Part shown: positions 8,931 through 18,230 of the stretch, piece after piece
Layout: each line of letters starts with the position of its first letter
Numbering within the stretch: position 1 is the first letter of the stretch
From: E44-bin32 sp034430615
GTDB lineage: Bacteria > Chloroflexota > Anaerolineae > Anaerolineales > E44-bin32
DNA length: 64,000 nucleotides
Assembly: GCA_034430615.1 (NCBI GenBank)
Contig: DAOUEJ010000216.1
Span: forward strand, 1 to 64,000
Reading direction: 5' to 3'
Notes under the pieces: generated by a model
What the model saw: the letters and a program-made list of their open reading frames with translations, nothing else
Told to the model about the DNA's origin: nothing
Databases searched by the model: none
Translations under genes and position numbers: made by a program

Positions 8931-11273
8931 ATGACCGATCGTCAAGAGCTTTTCGAAGAATCGATGCGCCTGGGACACTCGGCAGCCTGGGACCTGGAAT
9001 GGGATCGGGCGACCGGGTTCTACCGAAAGGCGCTCTCGCTCGTGCCGGATCACCCCGGCGCGATGACCAGCCTCGGGTTGGCCTTGCTTGAATCCGAACA
9101 GTACAAAGAAGCGCTCGATGTCTACCAGCACGCTTCAAGATTAGCCCCTGACAACCCGATTCCTATCGAAAAAACAGCAGAAATTCTAGAGAAAATGGCG
9201 CAAAGCAAAGCGGCTGTCGCACAACGCAAGTTAGCAGCCGAGATGCATCTCAAGCGGCGTGATGCCGACAAAGCGATCGACAACTGGTCCCACATCGCCC
9301 GCATGATCCCCAACGACCTGAACAACCGATCCCGCCTGGCGATGACCTTTGAGCGCCTGGGCCGTAAGCGGGAGGCGGTCTACGAGTACCTTGCCGTGGC
9401 CTCGATTCTTCAGGTTGCCAAGAAAAACGATCGAGCGATCGAGGCTGCCCAGCGGGCACTGCGCATTATCCCGGGTGATAAGGAAGCCGCCCGAACGCTG
9501 CGCTTGCTCCAGCAGGGGAAGCAGCTGCCCCCGCCGGCAGAACCACGCGCCGTCACCGCTCCATTGCGGATGGACGATGTCAAGGATTACCTGAAGACGG
9601 ACGAGGAATCGCTCAAAGAATCGGATGACAGCCAGCAAGCAGACCCAGAAACAGCCGCTCAAACTCGAGCGTTAACGATCCTTGCCGGCCTGGTCTTTGA
9701 TGAAGGCGGCGATACCGAGGATGAGGATGATGCCCCGGCTGATATGAAAGAGCTTACCGAAGGACGCATCAGCCAGGAACGCAAGTCCATTGGCCAACCC
9801 CAGATGTTGCGCTACCTGGGGCAGGCGATCGACTTGCAGACACGCGGGAACATGGCCCAGGCGGTGAAGGAGTACGAACGAGCAATTGAGGCCGGCCTCA
9901 ACCATCCAGCCGCCCATTTTAACCTGGGCATCATACTCAAGGGGCTGGACCAGATCGATGAGGCAGCTCAGCACCTGACACAATCCATCGGCCATCCCGA
10001 TCTTGAACTTGGTGCAAACCTCGCACTTGGCCGGCTCGCACGGGTGAACGGTAACCTGGCCGAAGCCGCCCGTTACTTACTCCAGGCCTTGCGCAAGGCC
10101 GACTCACTTTCAGTGAATGATGACCAATCAGCCCAGTTAAATCAGCTCTACGATACGATCCTTGCTTCCCAGGATGAAGGTGACGAGGATACGCTATCGA
10201 AGATTGTAGAAAACACGCTCAGCTTCCTCAGCGGTCCGGAGTGGCTCAAGCGTCTGCGCCAGGCACGCCAGCAGCTTGAAGGGCAGGGAGCAGGGACAAC
10301 GATCGTGCCCATCGCAGACATGCTGGCAGTTGGTGGCACAGAGAAAGTGCTCCAATCGCTTAGCCGCATCGACGATCTCGTCACCCGGGGCATGCTCGAA
10401 TCAGCGCTTGAGGACGCCATGCTCTCACTCGACCTGGTGCCCAGTTATCTCGGAATTCATGTCCGCATGGCAGAGATCATGATCAAGCAGGGCAACACGG
10501 CGGGGGGGATGACCAAGCTGCGCACCGTTGCACGGACCCACCGAGTGCGTGGTGAGATTTCCCAGGCGGGCAATGTTTACGCCCGCATCATTCAACAATC
10601 ACCGATAGACATTAACGCCCGGGAGCAGTTGATCCAGCTTCTGGAACAGCAAGACCGCGGGGGCCGGGCTATCGAACAGTACCTCGAGCTCGCTGAACTT
10701 TACCGCCAGATGGCCGAGATCGACAAAGCCCGGACCGCGCTTGGCCAGGCCTTTCAACTCGCCCAACGCAGCACGGTTGAGAAAGAGTATGTCGTTCGAA
10801 TCCTGGACCAGATGGGTGATATCGACCTCTCCCGGCTCGACTGGCGACAGGCGCTGGATGATTACAACCACATTTGTGAGCTTGATCCCCGCAACGAAAA
10901 GGCCCGCTCTCTCGTCATCGATCTCAACTTGAGGCTAGGGCAGGAGGAACCCGCCGGACGGGCGTTGGATATCCACCTGGAGCAGTTGGTCGAGCAGAAC
11001 CGAGCTTCCGAAGCTCTTGAACTGCTGGAGGAACTGGCGCGTGAACATCCCGGCAAACAGGCGCTGCACTCCCGACTTGCGGACGCCTACCGCGCCGCCG
11101 GTCGAAAAGCCGATTCGATCGCCCAGTATGATGCGCTGGGGGAAATTCAACTCGATGCCGGCCAGACGAAGGAAGCGATCAAGACGATACGGACCATCCT
11201 CAACCTCGATCCACCCAACGTGGAAGGATATCAAGAACTGCTGCGCAACATTGAGGGCGGGGTTAAAGATTGA
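8931..11273 (+). CDS. Large tetratricopeptide-repeat protein
   Basis: 780 residues from the ATG at 8931. A TTG 34 codons earlier would overlap the promoter and add a non-TPR leader. It is made almost wholly of TPR-like helical pairs (for example WDLEWDRATGFYRKALSLVPDH near the start and RLADAYRAAGRKADSIAQYDALG near the end), in two blocks separated by an acidic low-complexity linker (about 235-290). No signal peptide, transmembrane helix or catalytic domain is seen, so it is probably a cytoplasmic scaffold. It ends 19 bases before cdaA and may be co-transcribed with it; a role connected with c-di-AMP is only suggested by position. Confidence 0.8.
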   Translation: MTDRQELFEESMRLGHSAAWDLEWDRATGFYRKALSLVPDHPGAMTSLGLALLESEQYKEALDVYQHASRLAPDNPIPIEKTAEILEKMAQSKAAVAQRKLAAEMHLKRRDADKAIDNWSHIARMIPNDLNNRSRLAMTFERLGRKREAVYEYLAVASILQVAKKNDRAIEAAQRALRIIPGDKEAARTLRLLQQGKQLPPPAEPRAVTAPLRMDDVKDYLKTDEESLKESDDSQQADPETAAQTRALTILAGLVFDEGGDTEDEDDAPADMKELTEGRISQERKSIGQPQMLRYLGQAIDLQTRGNMAQAVKEYERAIEAGLNHPAAHFNLGIILKGLDQIDEAAQHLTQSIGHPDLELGANLALGRLARVNGNLAEAARYLLQALRKADSLSVNDDQSAQLNQLYDTILASQDEGDEDTLSKIVENTLSFLSGPEWLKRLRQARQQLEGQGAGTTIVPIADMLAVGGTEKVLQSLSRIDDLVTRGMLESALEDAMLSLDLVPSYLGIHVRMAEIMIKQGNTAGGMTKLRTVARTHRVRGEISQAGNVYARIIQQSPIDINAREQLIQLLEQQDRGGRAIEQYLELAELYRQMAEIDKARTALGQAFQLAQRSTVEKEYVVRILDQMGDIDLSRLDWRQALDDYNHICELDPRNEKARSLVIDLNLRLGQEEPAGRALDIHLEQLVEQNRASEALELLEELAREHPGKQALHSRLADAYRAAGRKADSIAQYDALGEIQLDAGQTKEAIKTIRTILNLDPPNVEGYQELLRNIEGGVKD

Positions 11274-11292
11274 GATCGATAGCCAATAGTCC

Positions 11293-12171
11293 ATGTTTAA
11301 CAACTTCCTGACCGAGATTATTTTCTTCTTTCAACGCTTCGACCTATTGAGCCTGGTCGATGTCCTACTCGTTACACTGGTCGTCTTCTTCCTGCTAAGG
11401 CTTGTGCGCGGCACGCAGGCCGTGGTGCTCCTGCGGGGCATGATCGTACTCCTGATCACGATTGCTCTACTTACCAGCCTGCTCAACCTGCCCGCCTTTA
11501 CATGGCTGCTGCAGAACTCTCTCCCGGCTTTGTTGGTCGCGATCCCGGTCATCTTCGCCCCTGAGATCCGTCGTGCGCTCGAACGACTTGGCCGAACCGG
11601 CGCATGGTTCAGGCTGACGGCAGAGCCAGATCACGTGGTGCACCTGATCGATACGATCGGACTGACCGCCCAGCGTCTGGCCGACCGCCGCTTCGGAGCC
11701 TTAATCGTCATCGAGCGCGAGGTACCACTCGACGACTACATGGAAACCGGTGTCAAGCTGGATGCGCTCTTGACGTCGGAACTTCTACTGCAGATTTTCC
11801 ATATCAACACCCCACTCCACGATGGAGCGGCGATCCTACGAGAAGGACGGATCGCTGCTGCGGCCTGCGTCATGCCGCTTTCATCGAGTGGTACCCTTAC
11901 CCGTTCGCCAGAGCGCACGATGGGATTGCGCCATCGTGCCGCGCTCGGGATCAGCGAAGTCAGCGATGCCGTTTCCGTGATCGTCTCGGAAGAGACGGGC
12001 GGGATTTCGGTTACCCACAACGGGCGAATCATACGGCGGCTCGACCAGGCCCGATTGAGGAATATCCTGACTGCCTTCTTCCGGCCTAGAACAACTGGCC
12101 GAGTACCCGCCTGGATCGAACGGCTGCTCGCCCGCCCGCCGCGCCCACAATCTCGATCACAGGGGGATTGA
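11293..12171 (+). CDS. cdaA: Membrane diadenylate cyclase CdaA (c-di-AMP synthase)
   Basis: Converts two ATP to cyclic di-AMP at the inner face of the membrane. The 292 residues begin with about three transmembrane helices (to about residue 80) and continue into a DisA_N/DAC domain with both signature motifs: DGAAIL (about 177) and GLRHRAALG (about 214). It stands directly before the YbbR-domain gene cdaR, the classic regulator partner. No strong Shine-Dalgarno is visible before the ATG. Confidence 0.95.
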   Translation: MFNNFLTEIIFFFQRFDLLSLVDVLLVTLVVFFLLRLVRGTQAVVLLRGMIVLLITIALLTSLLNLPAFTWLLQNSLPALLVAIPVIFAPEIRRALERLGRTGAWFRLTAEPDHVVHLIDTIGLTAQRLADRRFGALIVIEREVPLDDYMETGVKLDALLTSELLLQIFHINTPLHDGAAILREGRIAAAACVMPLSSSGTLTRSPERTMGLRHRAALGISEVSDAVSVIVSEETGGISVTHNGRIIRRLDQARLRNILTAFFRPRTTGRVPAWIERLLARPPRPQSRSQGD

Positions 12172-12181
12172 GAGAGCGCCC

Positions 12182-13435
12182 ATGACCTGGATCCGTGAGA
12201 ACCTGGGAACGCTCATCCTATCCTTCATCCTGGCTATCACCGCGTGGGTTGCTGCGATCAGCCAGGAGGATCCACTTTCGGAACGTGTCTTTCCAGACCC
12301 CATCCCCGTCAGCTACGAGGGGCTCCAAGAAGGATTAACCATCGTCGGTACCCCTCCCGCCCTGGCGGAAGTAACGCTGCGAGCGCCGGAAACGGTCTGG
12401 CAAAACCTCACCAGCCAGGATCTTGAAGTGATTGGAGATCTCTCCGGTCTGGAAGCAGGAATCCAACGCATCAAGCTCCGCGACAACCTGCAGCTACGTA
12501 CCGCCAAAGTGACCGCCATCGATCCTGCCGTTGTTACCTTGACCATCGAAGCACTGGCAACGAAACGGGTCGAGGTGCGCGTCCAAACCCTGGGTGAAGT
12601 CGCATCCGGCTACCGAGCGGATGCACCCCAAGTCGACCTCGAGCAGGTGACCGTGACCGGTCCAGCTAGCGTCGTCGATCGGGTTGCCGCGGCCGAAGTC
12701 GAAGTCGATCTCAACAACCGCCAGCGTACGGTGGATGCTGACTTTGACCTCACGCTCGTGGACGCACAGGGGGATGCGGTCAATGGCCTGCGGGTCGACC
12801 AGGAAACGATCCATGTCGTGATCGCAGTGACCAAGCTCGAGAATCTGGCCACCAAGCTCGTGATCCCGATCGTGGTTGGACAGGATGAACTGGAAGCAAA
12901 TGGATATTACCGGGTCACTCGCGTCAACGTCTCCCCCAGCGAGGTCGCAGTTTTTTCTGAAGACCCGGCCGCCCTGGAAGGGCTACCGGCTTTCGTCCAG
13001 ACACTCCCGATCGATGTCTCCAGGGAAACCAGCAGCGTGGATCGCCGGATCGACCTCGACCTACCGACCGGATTTTCCCTCATCGGTGAACAGAACGTGC
13101 GCGTGCAAATCGACATCGAACCGATCGAGACGTCTCTGACGATCACCCGCACGATCGAGGTTCAGAATTTAGGCTTTGGCTTGTATGCGTATCCATCCCC
13201 GGAAGTAATCAACCTGATCCTGTCGGGGCCGGCCGTCATCCTCGATGCGCTGCAACCCGACGATATCCATGCGCTGGTCGACGTGGACAAGCTGAGCCTG
13301 GGTACCTTCCAACTCGAACCGCAGCTCGAGGGAGTGCCGGAAGGGATAACCTGGGAGCCGCCAACACCTTCGATCATCGAGGTCACCCTGACGGCCGTCC
13401 CCCGGCCAACACCCACCCCCGTCCCAGTTCCTTGA
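12182..13435 (+). CDS. cdaR: CdaR/YbbR-domain protein, regulator of CdaA
   Basis: 417 residues. One N-terminal transmembrane anchor (about 9-26: LGTLILSFILAITAWVAA) is followed by several extracytoplasmic YbbR repeats and ends in a Thr/Pro-rich tail. In Firmicutes CdaR binds and modulates CdaA, and the same cdaA-cdaR order with a 10-base gap is found here. No catalytic residues are expected in the family. Its stop codon lies 5 bases before the der ATG. Confidence 0.88.
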   Translation: MTWIRENLGTLILSFILAITAWVAAISQEDPLSERVFPDPIPVSYEGLQEGLTIVGTPPALAEVTLRAPETVWQNLTSQDLEVIGDLSGLEAGIQRIKLRDNLQLRTAKVTAIDPAVVTLTIEALATKRVEVRVQTLGEVASGYRADAPQVDLEQVTVTGPASVVDRVAAAEVEVDLNNRQRTVDADFDLTLVDAQGDAVNGLRVDQETIHVVIAVTKLENLATKLVIPIVVGQDELEANGYYRVTRVNVSPSEVAVFSEDPAALEGLPAFVQTLPIDVSRETSSVDRRIDLDLPTGFSLIGEQNVRVQIDIEPIETSLTITRTIEVQNLGFGLYAYPSPEVINLILSGPAVILDALQPDDIHALVDVDKLSLGTFQLEPQLEGVPEGITWEPPTPSIIEVTLTAVPRPTPTPVPVP

Positions 13436-13440
13436 AATCG

Positions 13441-14826
13441 ATGGACCGCCCTGTCGTCGCGCTTGTGGGTCGACCCAATGTTGGCAAATCGACGCTTTTT
13501 AACCGCCTGGCTGGCGAGCGCCTGGCTGTCGTCGATGACACCCCCGGTACAACACGTGACCGGCTAATCGCTGAAACCGAGTGGAACGGCCTGACCTTTG
13601 ATATCGTTGATACGGGTGGGATCGATCCTGGTGATCTGAGCCGGGGTGAGCCGCTATCTGTCGGCTCAGCAGACTACATTGACCACATCCGCACGCAGGC
13701 AACTATGGCCGTACACGATGCGGACGCAGTGCTTTTCCTGGTCGACGTCGAGAGCGGAGTAACGGCTGCTGATGAACAAGTCGCCGAGATCCTCCGGCGG
13801 CAGCAGCGCCGGGTAGACGGCAACCCGCAGCCCCCGATCCTGCTCGTCGTCAACCGCTGTGACAACGAAACCCGCCGGAACCAGGTGTCTGACTTCTACA
13901 GCCTCGGCATGGGCGAACCCATTCCCATCTCCGCCCTGCACGGCCGCGGATCAGGTGATATGCTCGACCGCCTGGTTGAGGCGCTGAAGGTTCATCCCCG
14001 TGACGAACCGGAGGGGGAAGACGGGGTTCACATTGCGATCGTCGGCCGGCCGAACGTCGGGAAATCCAGCTTGCTAAACCGCATACTGGGAGAAGAGCGT
14101 GTCCTCGTTTCCCCGATTCCTGGGACGACCCGCGATGCGGTCGATACGCACCTTGACCTCGAAGGCACCGATATCACCTTGATTGATACTGCCGGAATCC
14201 GCAGACGGGGTCGGATTGAACCCGGTGTTGAGCAGTATTCCGTCTTGCGAGCCTTGAAAGCGATCGAGCGGGCTGATGTCGTCCTGCTCTTGATCGATGC
14301 GGTTCAGGGCATCATCGCCCAGGATACACACATCGCCGGGATGGTGATCGATAAGCTAAAATCGGTTGTCGTACTCGTGAACAAATGGGATGCGATCGAG
14401 AAAGACAACTACACCATGGCCGGCTTCACCGAGACCATCCGCCATAAACTGAATTTCATGGATTATGTCCCCGTCCTGTTCATCTCGGCCAAAACGGGCC
14501 AGCGGGTGCACCAGGTACTGCCGACCGCACTCCAGGTTCAGGAAGAACGCCTGCGCCGCATCCCGACCGGCGAGTTGAACCGGACCTTGCAAGATGCGCT
14601 CAGTGCACACGCCCCTCCCGCCAAGAGCGGGAAGCGACTGAAGTTCCTTTATGCGAGCCAGGTTCGGGTGGACCCTCCCACCTTCCTCTTCCACGTCAAT
14701 GACCCCGAACTGGTGCACTTTACCTACAAGCGGTTTATCGAGAACCGGTTGAGGACTCGCTACGGTTTTCTTGGGACACCGCTCCGGCTCGTCTTCCGCG
14801 CCCGCTCCGAGGGCCGACGCCGCTAG
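13441..14826 (+). CDS. der: Ribosome-assembly GTPase Der (EngA)
   Basis: Tandem-domain GTPase needed for maturation of the 50S subunit. Both G domains are complete: G1 motifs GRPNVGKSTL (about residue 10) and GRPNVGKSSL (about 202), DTGG and DTAG as G3, NRCD and NKWD as G4, and a C-terminal KH-like domain. Started at the ATG at 13441 (461 residues). A TTG at 13432, overlapping the cdaR stop, would add three residues and cannot be excluded. The close spacing suggests co-transcription with cdaA and cdaR. Confidence 0.95.
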   Translation: MDRPVVALVGRPNVGKSTLFNRLAGERLAVVDDTPGTTRDRLIAETEWNGLTFDIVDTGGIDPGDLSRGEPLSVGSADYIDHIRTQATMAVHDADAVLFLVDVESGVTAADEQVAEILRRQQRRVDGNPQPPILLVVNRCDNETRRNQVSDFYSLGMGEPIPISALHGRGSGDMLDRLVEALKVHPRDEPEGEDGVHIAIVGRPNVGKSSLLNRILGEERVLVSPIPGTTRDAVDTHLDLEGTDITLIDTAGIRRRGRIEPGVEQYSVLRALKAIERADVVLLLIDAVQGIIAQDTHIAGMVIDKLKSVVVLVNKWDAIEKDNYTMAGFTETIRHKLNFMDYVPVLFISAKTGQRVHQVLPTALQVQEERLRRIPTGELNRTLQDALSAHAPPAKSGKRLKFLYASQVRVDPPTFLFHVNDPELVHFTYKRFIENRLRTRYGFLGTPLRLVFRARSEGRRR

Positions 14827-14851
14827 GCGTACATTGGCGGTCCTGCCTGCA

Positions 14852-14860
14852 TGATATAAT
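14852..14860 (+). promoter_or_regulatory. Extended -10 promoter of lepB, leaderless placement
   Basis: TGATATAAT is a perfect extended -10. It ends 8 bases before the GTG start at 14869, so the +1 should fall within a base or two of the GTG. A weak -35 (TTGGCG, 14834-14839) is spaced at 15 bases. No Shine-Dalgarno is present. Confidence 0.6.
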
Positions 14861-14868
14861 CGTGCGTC

Positions 14869-15468
14869 GTGGATGAAACCCCGTTTAAAGTCCAGCCTCC
14901 GGAGTGGGGCGAACCTCTCTCACCTTCACTGGCCCAGCGCTTCATGCGGTTCATGGCAGAGTTGCTCCAGACTATCCTCATCGCTGGATTACTCTTCCTG
15001 GCTGTCAACCTGCTAACTGCGCGTATCCGTGTTGAAGGGATCAGCATGGAACCCAGCCTGCATAACGGGCAGTTCGTCGTTGTCAACCGGCTTGCTTACC
15101 GTTGGACGGAACCGGATCGGGGTGACATCATCGTCTTTTACTTCCCCCTCGACCCTGATCGGCGTTTCATCAAGCGTGTAATTGGGCTTCCAGGTGAGAC
15201 GATCACGGTGCAGGGTGGAAGCGTCTACGTAGAAGGCGAACTTATCGAAGAGCCGTACCTGGCAGTAACGCCTCGCTACAGCGGGGAATGGGTGCTTAAT
15301 GAAGATGAGGTGTTCGTGCTGGGCGACAATCGCAACAACTCTTCCGATTCCCAAAACTGGGGAGCGCTGAGTATCGACGAGATCATTGGAAAAGCCATCC
15401 TCGTCTACTGGCCGCCCGCCGAAGCCGGCCCGATCCCGCACTACGACCTCGCTGCCGCCGGCGAATGA
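14869..15468 (+). CDS. lepB: Signal peptidase I
   Basis: Cleaves signal peptides of exported proteins at the membrane. 199 residues with one N-terminal transmembrane helix (about 30-48) and the S26 family boxes: catalytic Ser in GISMEPSLHNGQ, RGDIIVFYFP, catalytic Lys in FIKRVIGLPGE, and GDNRNNSSDSQNWG. Its start is GTG, directly downstream of a TGATATAAT box, and the transcript is likely leaderless. The next in-frame Met lies inside the hydrophobic region, so the GTG is needed. Confidence 0.95.
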   Translation: MDETPFKVQPPEWGEPLSPSLAQRFMRFMAELLQTILIAGLLFLAVNLLTARIRVEGISMEPSLHNGQFVVVNRLAYRWTEPDRGDIIVFYFPLDPDRRFIKRVIGLPGETITVQGGSVYVEGELIEEPYLAVTPRYSGEWVLNEDEVFVLGDNRNNSSDSQNWGALSIDEIIGKAILVYWPPAEAGPIPHYDLAAAGE

Positions 15469-15501
15469 CCAGGGTACGGCCCCGATTCTCGAACGCGCTT
15501 A

Positions 15502-15510
15502 TGCTACAAT
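15502..15510 (+). promoter_or_regulatory. Extended -10 promoter of the zinc-ribbon gene
   Basis: TGCTACAAT, an extended -10, about 112 bases before the next ATG. It implies a leader of roughly 105 bases in which no known riboswitch was recognised. Confidence 0.4.
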
Positions 15511-15622
15511 CGAAGGACGGCACGGCAGCCAGAATTCGGCTGACCGATCGAGAAGCCGCAGCTGGTTCAAGTTGAGGCCAAACGGCCGTATCACCTGAAA
15601 GCACTCCTCGGCTTAGAGGTCT

Positions 15623-15910
15623 ATGGAAAAACACACACGCGTCGTCTGCCCTGCCTGTCAGTCTGGAATGCTGCGACAGGAAAAATCCCTGTATTTCACA
15701 AGCCTGGGCGGTTGGCCAGTATGCGCGCGCGATGTCCCGAGTTGGTATTGTTCGTTCTGTGGTTATCACGAATTTGACCAGCGGGCTTTGCTGCGATTAT
15801 TTAGCCCTGAGTGGCCTGTCCGATCCAGATCGAACAGCTCGATCGGACCCCAGGTTGAGGTAGAGCCCGAAGACCGCAACCCGGCCGGCGAGGGGCAGCA
15901 CAGGACATGA
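15623..15910 (+). CDS. Small zinc-ribbon protein, YgiT-type finger
   Basis: 95 residues. The N-terminal half has two CxxC pairs, CPACQSGML and WYCSFCGYHEFD, the arrangement of the YgiT-type or similar zinc fingers that bind one Zn. The C-terminal part is Arg/Ser/Pro-rich and without recognisable fold. No partner toxin gene of the mqsR/higB type is adjacent, so an antitoxin role is not supported. It is followed closely by the sensor-like gene at 15942. Function unknown. Confidence 0.65.
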   Translation: MEKHTRVVCPACQSGMLRQEKSLYFTSLGGWPVCARDVPSWYCSFCGYHEFDQRALLRLFSPEWPVRSRSNSSIGPQVEVEPEDRNPAGEGQHRT

Positions 15911-15941
15911 CGGCTGGGGCGCTAACAAATTGAGCTCATCT

Positions 15942-17582
15942 ATGGTCGACATCCAAGAGGCAATTTCTACTCCCAACGTACTTGTCATCGCAGATGTAGA
16001 TTCGAACGCGCAATCCATTGTCGACCGCATCCTGAAACCCTCTGGCTTCAACGGCTGGGTTCGGGGTGCAGAAGCCCCTCCCCCGGATGTCCTCGTCGTC
16101 GATGTAACCCAGCTCCGCGGTGATCCCCTGGCGAGTCTCAGGAATTACCGCTCCTCCGGCGATGGGTCGCCAGCAATTTTACTCGCCGCCCATTTCCCAC
16201 TGGCCAAGCTGCGAGAGCTTTTCCGCCTGGGTGTGCATGACTTCTTGCTCAAACCCTATCGCCCTTCCGAGCTGTGCCAGGCGATAACTGATCTGACTGA
16301 GGCTCGTTCCACACAGTCCGACACTCAGGAGCTTTCCGAACGTATGGAGCGACTGCGCGAACAGCTCCGCCGGCGCACAGAAGAGATCAGGATGCTGAGC
16401 GAGATCGGGCGAGTAGTTGTGAATCTAAGCGATTTGAACCAGATCTTGCGGTCAGTCGTCGAAGCAGCCGCTTTTGTCACCGATGCTGAAGAATCTTCCA
16501 TCTACCTTGTTGAACCGGACGGCCACGATCTCAATCTGCGCGCCAGCAAGCAGGCAGGGGAACGACACGCTACGCTGCAAAAACTGAGGTCGACCGATAC
16601 ACTGGTCGGGGAGGTCTATCACTCAGGTAAACCGGTTCTACGACAACCATCCCTTGAAAGTGGGCCGGTCAAGGTCCAAACTGGCTTCCTGGTCCAATCG
16701 ACGGTCAACGTCCCACTGCGTGTAAAAAACGCCACAGTTGGGGTGCTGGGTGTTTACAACCGCCTGGCTCCCCGCACGTTCACGGAACATCATTTGACCT
16801 TGCTCATGGCCCTTGCGGATTGGGCTGGTGTGGCTCTCGAGCAAGCCAGCTTGAAACGCACCCTACGCACCCACCCCCTGAAGCAAAAGGGCCCACCCCA
16901 GCCCGCAGCGTCTATCGCCGCTACCCCAGAGCTAACCAGTGGACTAGAGAATGTCGCCTCCATGCTCGAGGAGCTTCATAAGAGCATCGATCCCGCGCAG
17001 CGCTCCACGATCGAAGCTGCAATCCACAAGATCCGCTCTCTGCAAGGCGTTCCGGTCATTGAGCTAGACTCGACACAATCCGGTGAAATGGTCGATCTCC
17101 AGGCGTTGATCAGCGAGACGATAGAGGCGATGCGTGACGCCGCTCGCCAGAAAGGACTCGAGGTTAACACCGAACGGGGCGAGACCATCCCGCTTTTTCG
17201 TGGGGACAAGGAAAAGATCCGGCAGGTGTTGGAAGCGCTTGTCACGGCTGCGATCCGGCGAACGGCTCGGGGTCGGGTGGTGTTGGAGACTCATCGCTTC
17301 GAGGTCCTTCGTTCGCGGAGTGACGAATTCCCGCTTACGGTAAACGTCGAGATGCATGACGGTGCCTGGGCGGCTGTGCGGGTATCCGACTCAAGCCCTG
17401 GTCTCTCACCCGATACCGTCCAGGCGATTACTGACGGCGATACGAACCCGCTCTCCGGACACATGGGGCCCGGTTTGTCGATGGGTGAAATTCGTATGAT
17501 TGTTGAAAGCATGCAGGGCGTGATGTGGTATGAACATACGCCGGCCAGCACATCCATCACCTTCGCCTTGCCCATACATTGA
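15942..17582 (+). CDS. REC-GAF-kinase-like sensor protein, degenerate transmitter
   Basis: 546 residues from ATG 15942 (a TTG at 15930 would add four). Order: receiver-like domain (about 10-125, with Asp at the end of beta-3 in VLVVDVTQ), a short coiled coil (RMERLREQLRRRTEEIRML), a GAF domain (about 150-300), a linker, and a C-terminal HATPase-like domain (about 390-546). The ATP-binding fold is eroded: the N-box reads QVLEALVTAAIRRT with no Asn, and no phospho-acceptor HE(x)K/R motif precedes it. DSSPGL and GPGLSMGEI resemble G1 and G2 boxes. It may be a phospho-independent adaptor rather than a kinase. It nearly overlaps the next gene. Confidence 0.75.
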   Translation: MVDIQEAISTPNVLVIADVDSNAQSIVDRILKPSGFNGWVRGAEAPPPDVLVVDVTQLRGDPLASLRNYRSSGDGSPAILLAAHFPLAKLRELFRLGVHDFLLKPYRPSELCQAITDLTEARSTQSDTQELSERMERLREQLRRRTEEIRMLSEIGRVVVNLSDLNQILRSVVEAAAFVTDAEESSIYLVEPDGHDLNLRASKQAGERHATLQKLRSTDTLVGEVYHSGKPVLRQPSLESGPVKVQTGFLVQSTVNVPLRVKNATVGVLGVYNRLAPRTFTEHHLTLLMALADWAGVALEQASLKRTLRTHPLKQKGPPQPAASIAATPELTSGLENVASMLEELHKSIDPAQRSTIEAAIHKIRSLQGVPVIELDSTQSGEMVDLQALISETIEAMRDAARQKGLEVNTERGETIPLFRGDKEKIRQVLEALVTAAIRRTARGRVVLETHRFEVLRSRSDEFPLTVNVEMHDGAWAAVRVSDSSPGLSPDTVQAITDGDTNPLSGHMGPGLSMGEIRMIVESMQGVMWYEHTPASTSITFALPIH

Positions 17583-17590
17583 GGTACGCC

Positions 17591-18139
17591 TTGGCAAATC
17601 GATCTATCCCGGTCGAGATCTATACCGCAAGCCATCGCATCCTGGGTCGGGTTCACCCGACCGCCAGCGGTCTTTTCAGCTATCTCAACATCCCGACCAG
17701 TTCCTACCTTGAGTTGGAAGGCGCGATGCTGATGCGGCTCCACCAGCCGGGAAAACTTGTTGCCCGCTACCCGAACCTGTGGGTTGTGAAGAGCGAGATC
17801 GCCGCTGCACTGCTCAGCAACCGTTCGCAGCTTGGTCCGACTGGCTTTACTCGAGGCGGCTACTCGACTACGGTTCCGCACTGGGTACGGGTAGTGATGG
17901 GCGGATATGAGTTGATGGGTGTGATCGAAGCACCCGGAAAATTTAATTTCGCCGGGCTTATGTTCGAGGGTGAGCGCTTCTTTATGCCAATCTATAATGC
18001 ACGGCTGCAGGCTATTCTTTTTCCGAATGTTCACGCTGAAGCACCAGCGATGATCTTCAATCGCGGCATGGTTGACGCCATGGCGCTACTTTCCAAGGAT
18101 GAAATCCCCGCCACCCCCAGTGAAGGCGACGGGGGCTGA
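17591..18139 (+). CDS. Conserved-looking hypothetical protein after the sensor gene
   Basis: 182 residues if started at TTG 17591, which has GAGG 6 bases upstream. A TTG at 17579 that overlaps the preceding stop codon would add four residues. The sequence starts with an all-beta-looking segment (SIPVEIYTASHRILGRVHPTASG) and has no transmembrane helix, cysteine motif or catalytic signature that I recognise. Tight coupling to the sensor gene suggests a shared operon and perhaps an output or partner role; this is inference only. Confidence 0.7.
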   Translation: MANRSIPVEIYTASHRILGRVHPTASGLFSYLNIPTSSYLELEGAMLMRLHQPGKLVARYPNLWVVKSEIAAALLSNRSQLGPTGFTRGGYSTTVPHWVRVVMGGYELMGVIEAPGKFNFAGLMFEGERFFMPIYNARLQAILFPNVHAEAPAMIFNRGMVDAMALLSKDEIPATPSEGDGG

Positions 18140-18230
18140 ACCTTTCATAGTGGTCTAGCCGAGGGAGATCTACTAAAAGGTTTTTTGCATAAGTTGATAA
18201 CAACCCGCATACAGGTCCAGGGGGACATGG

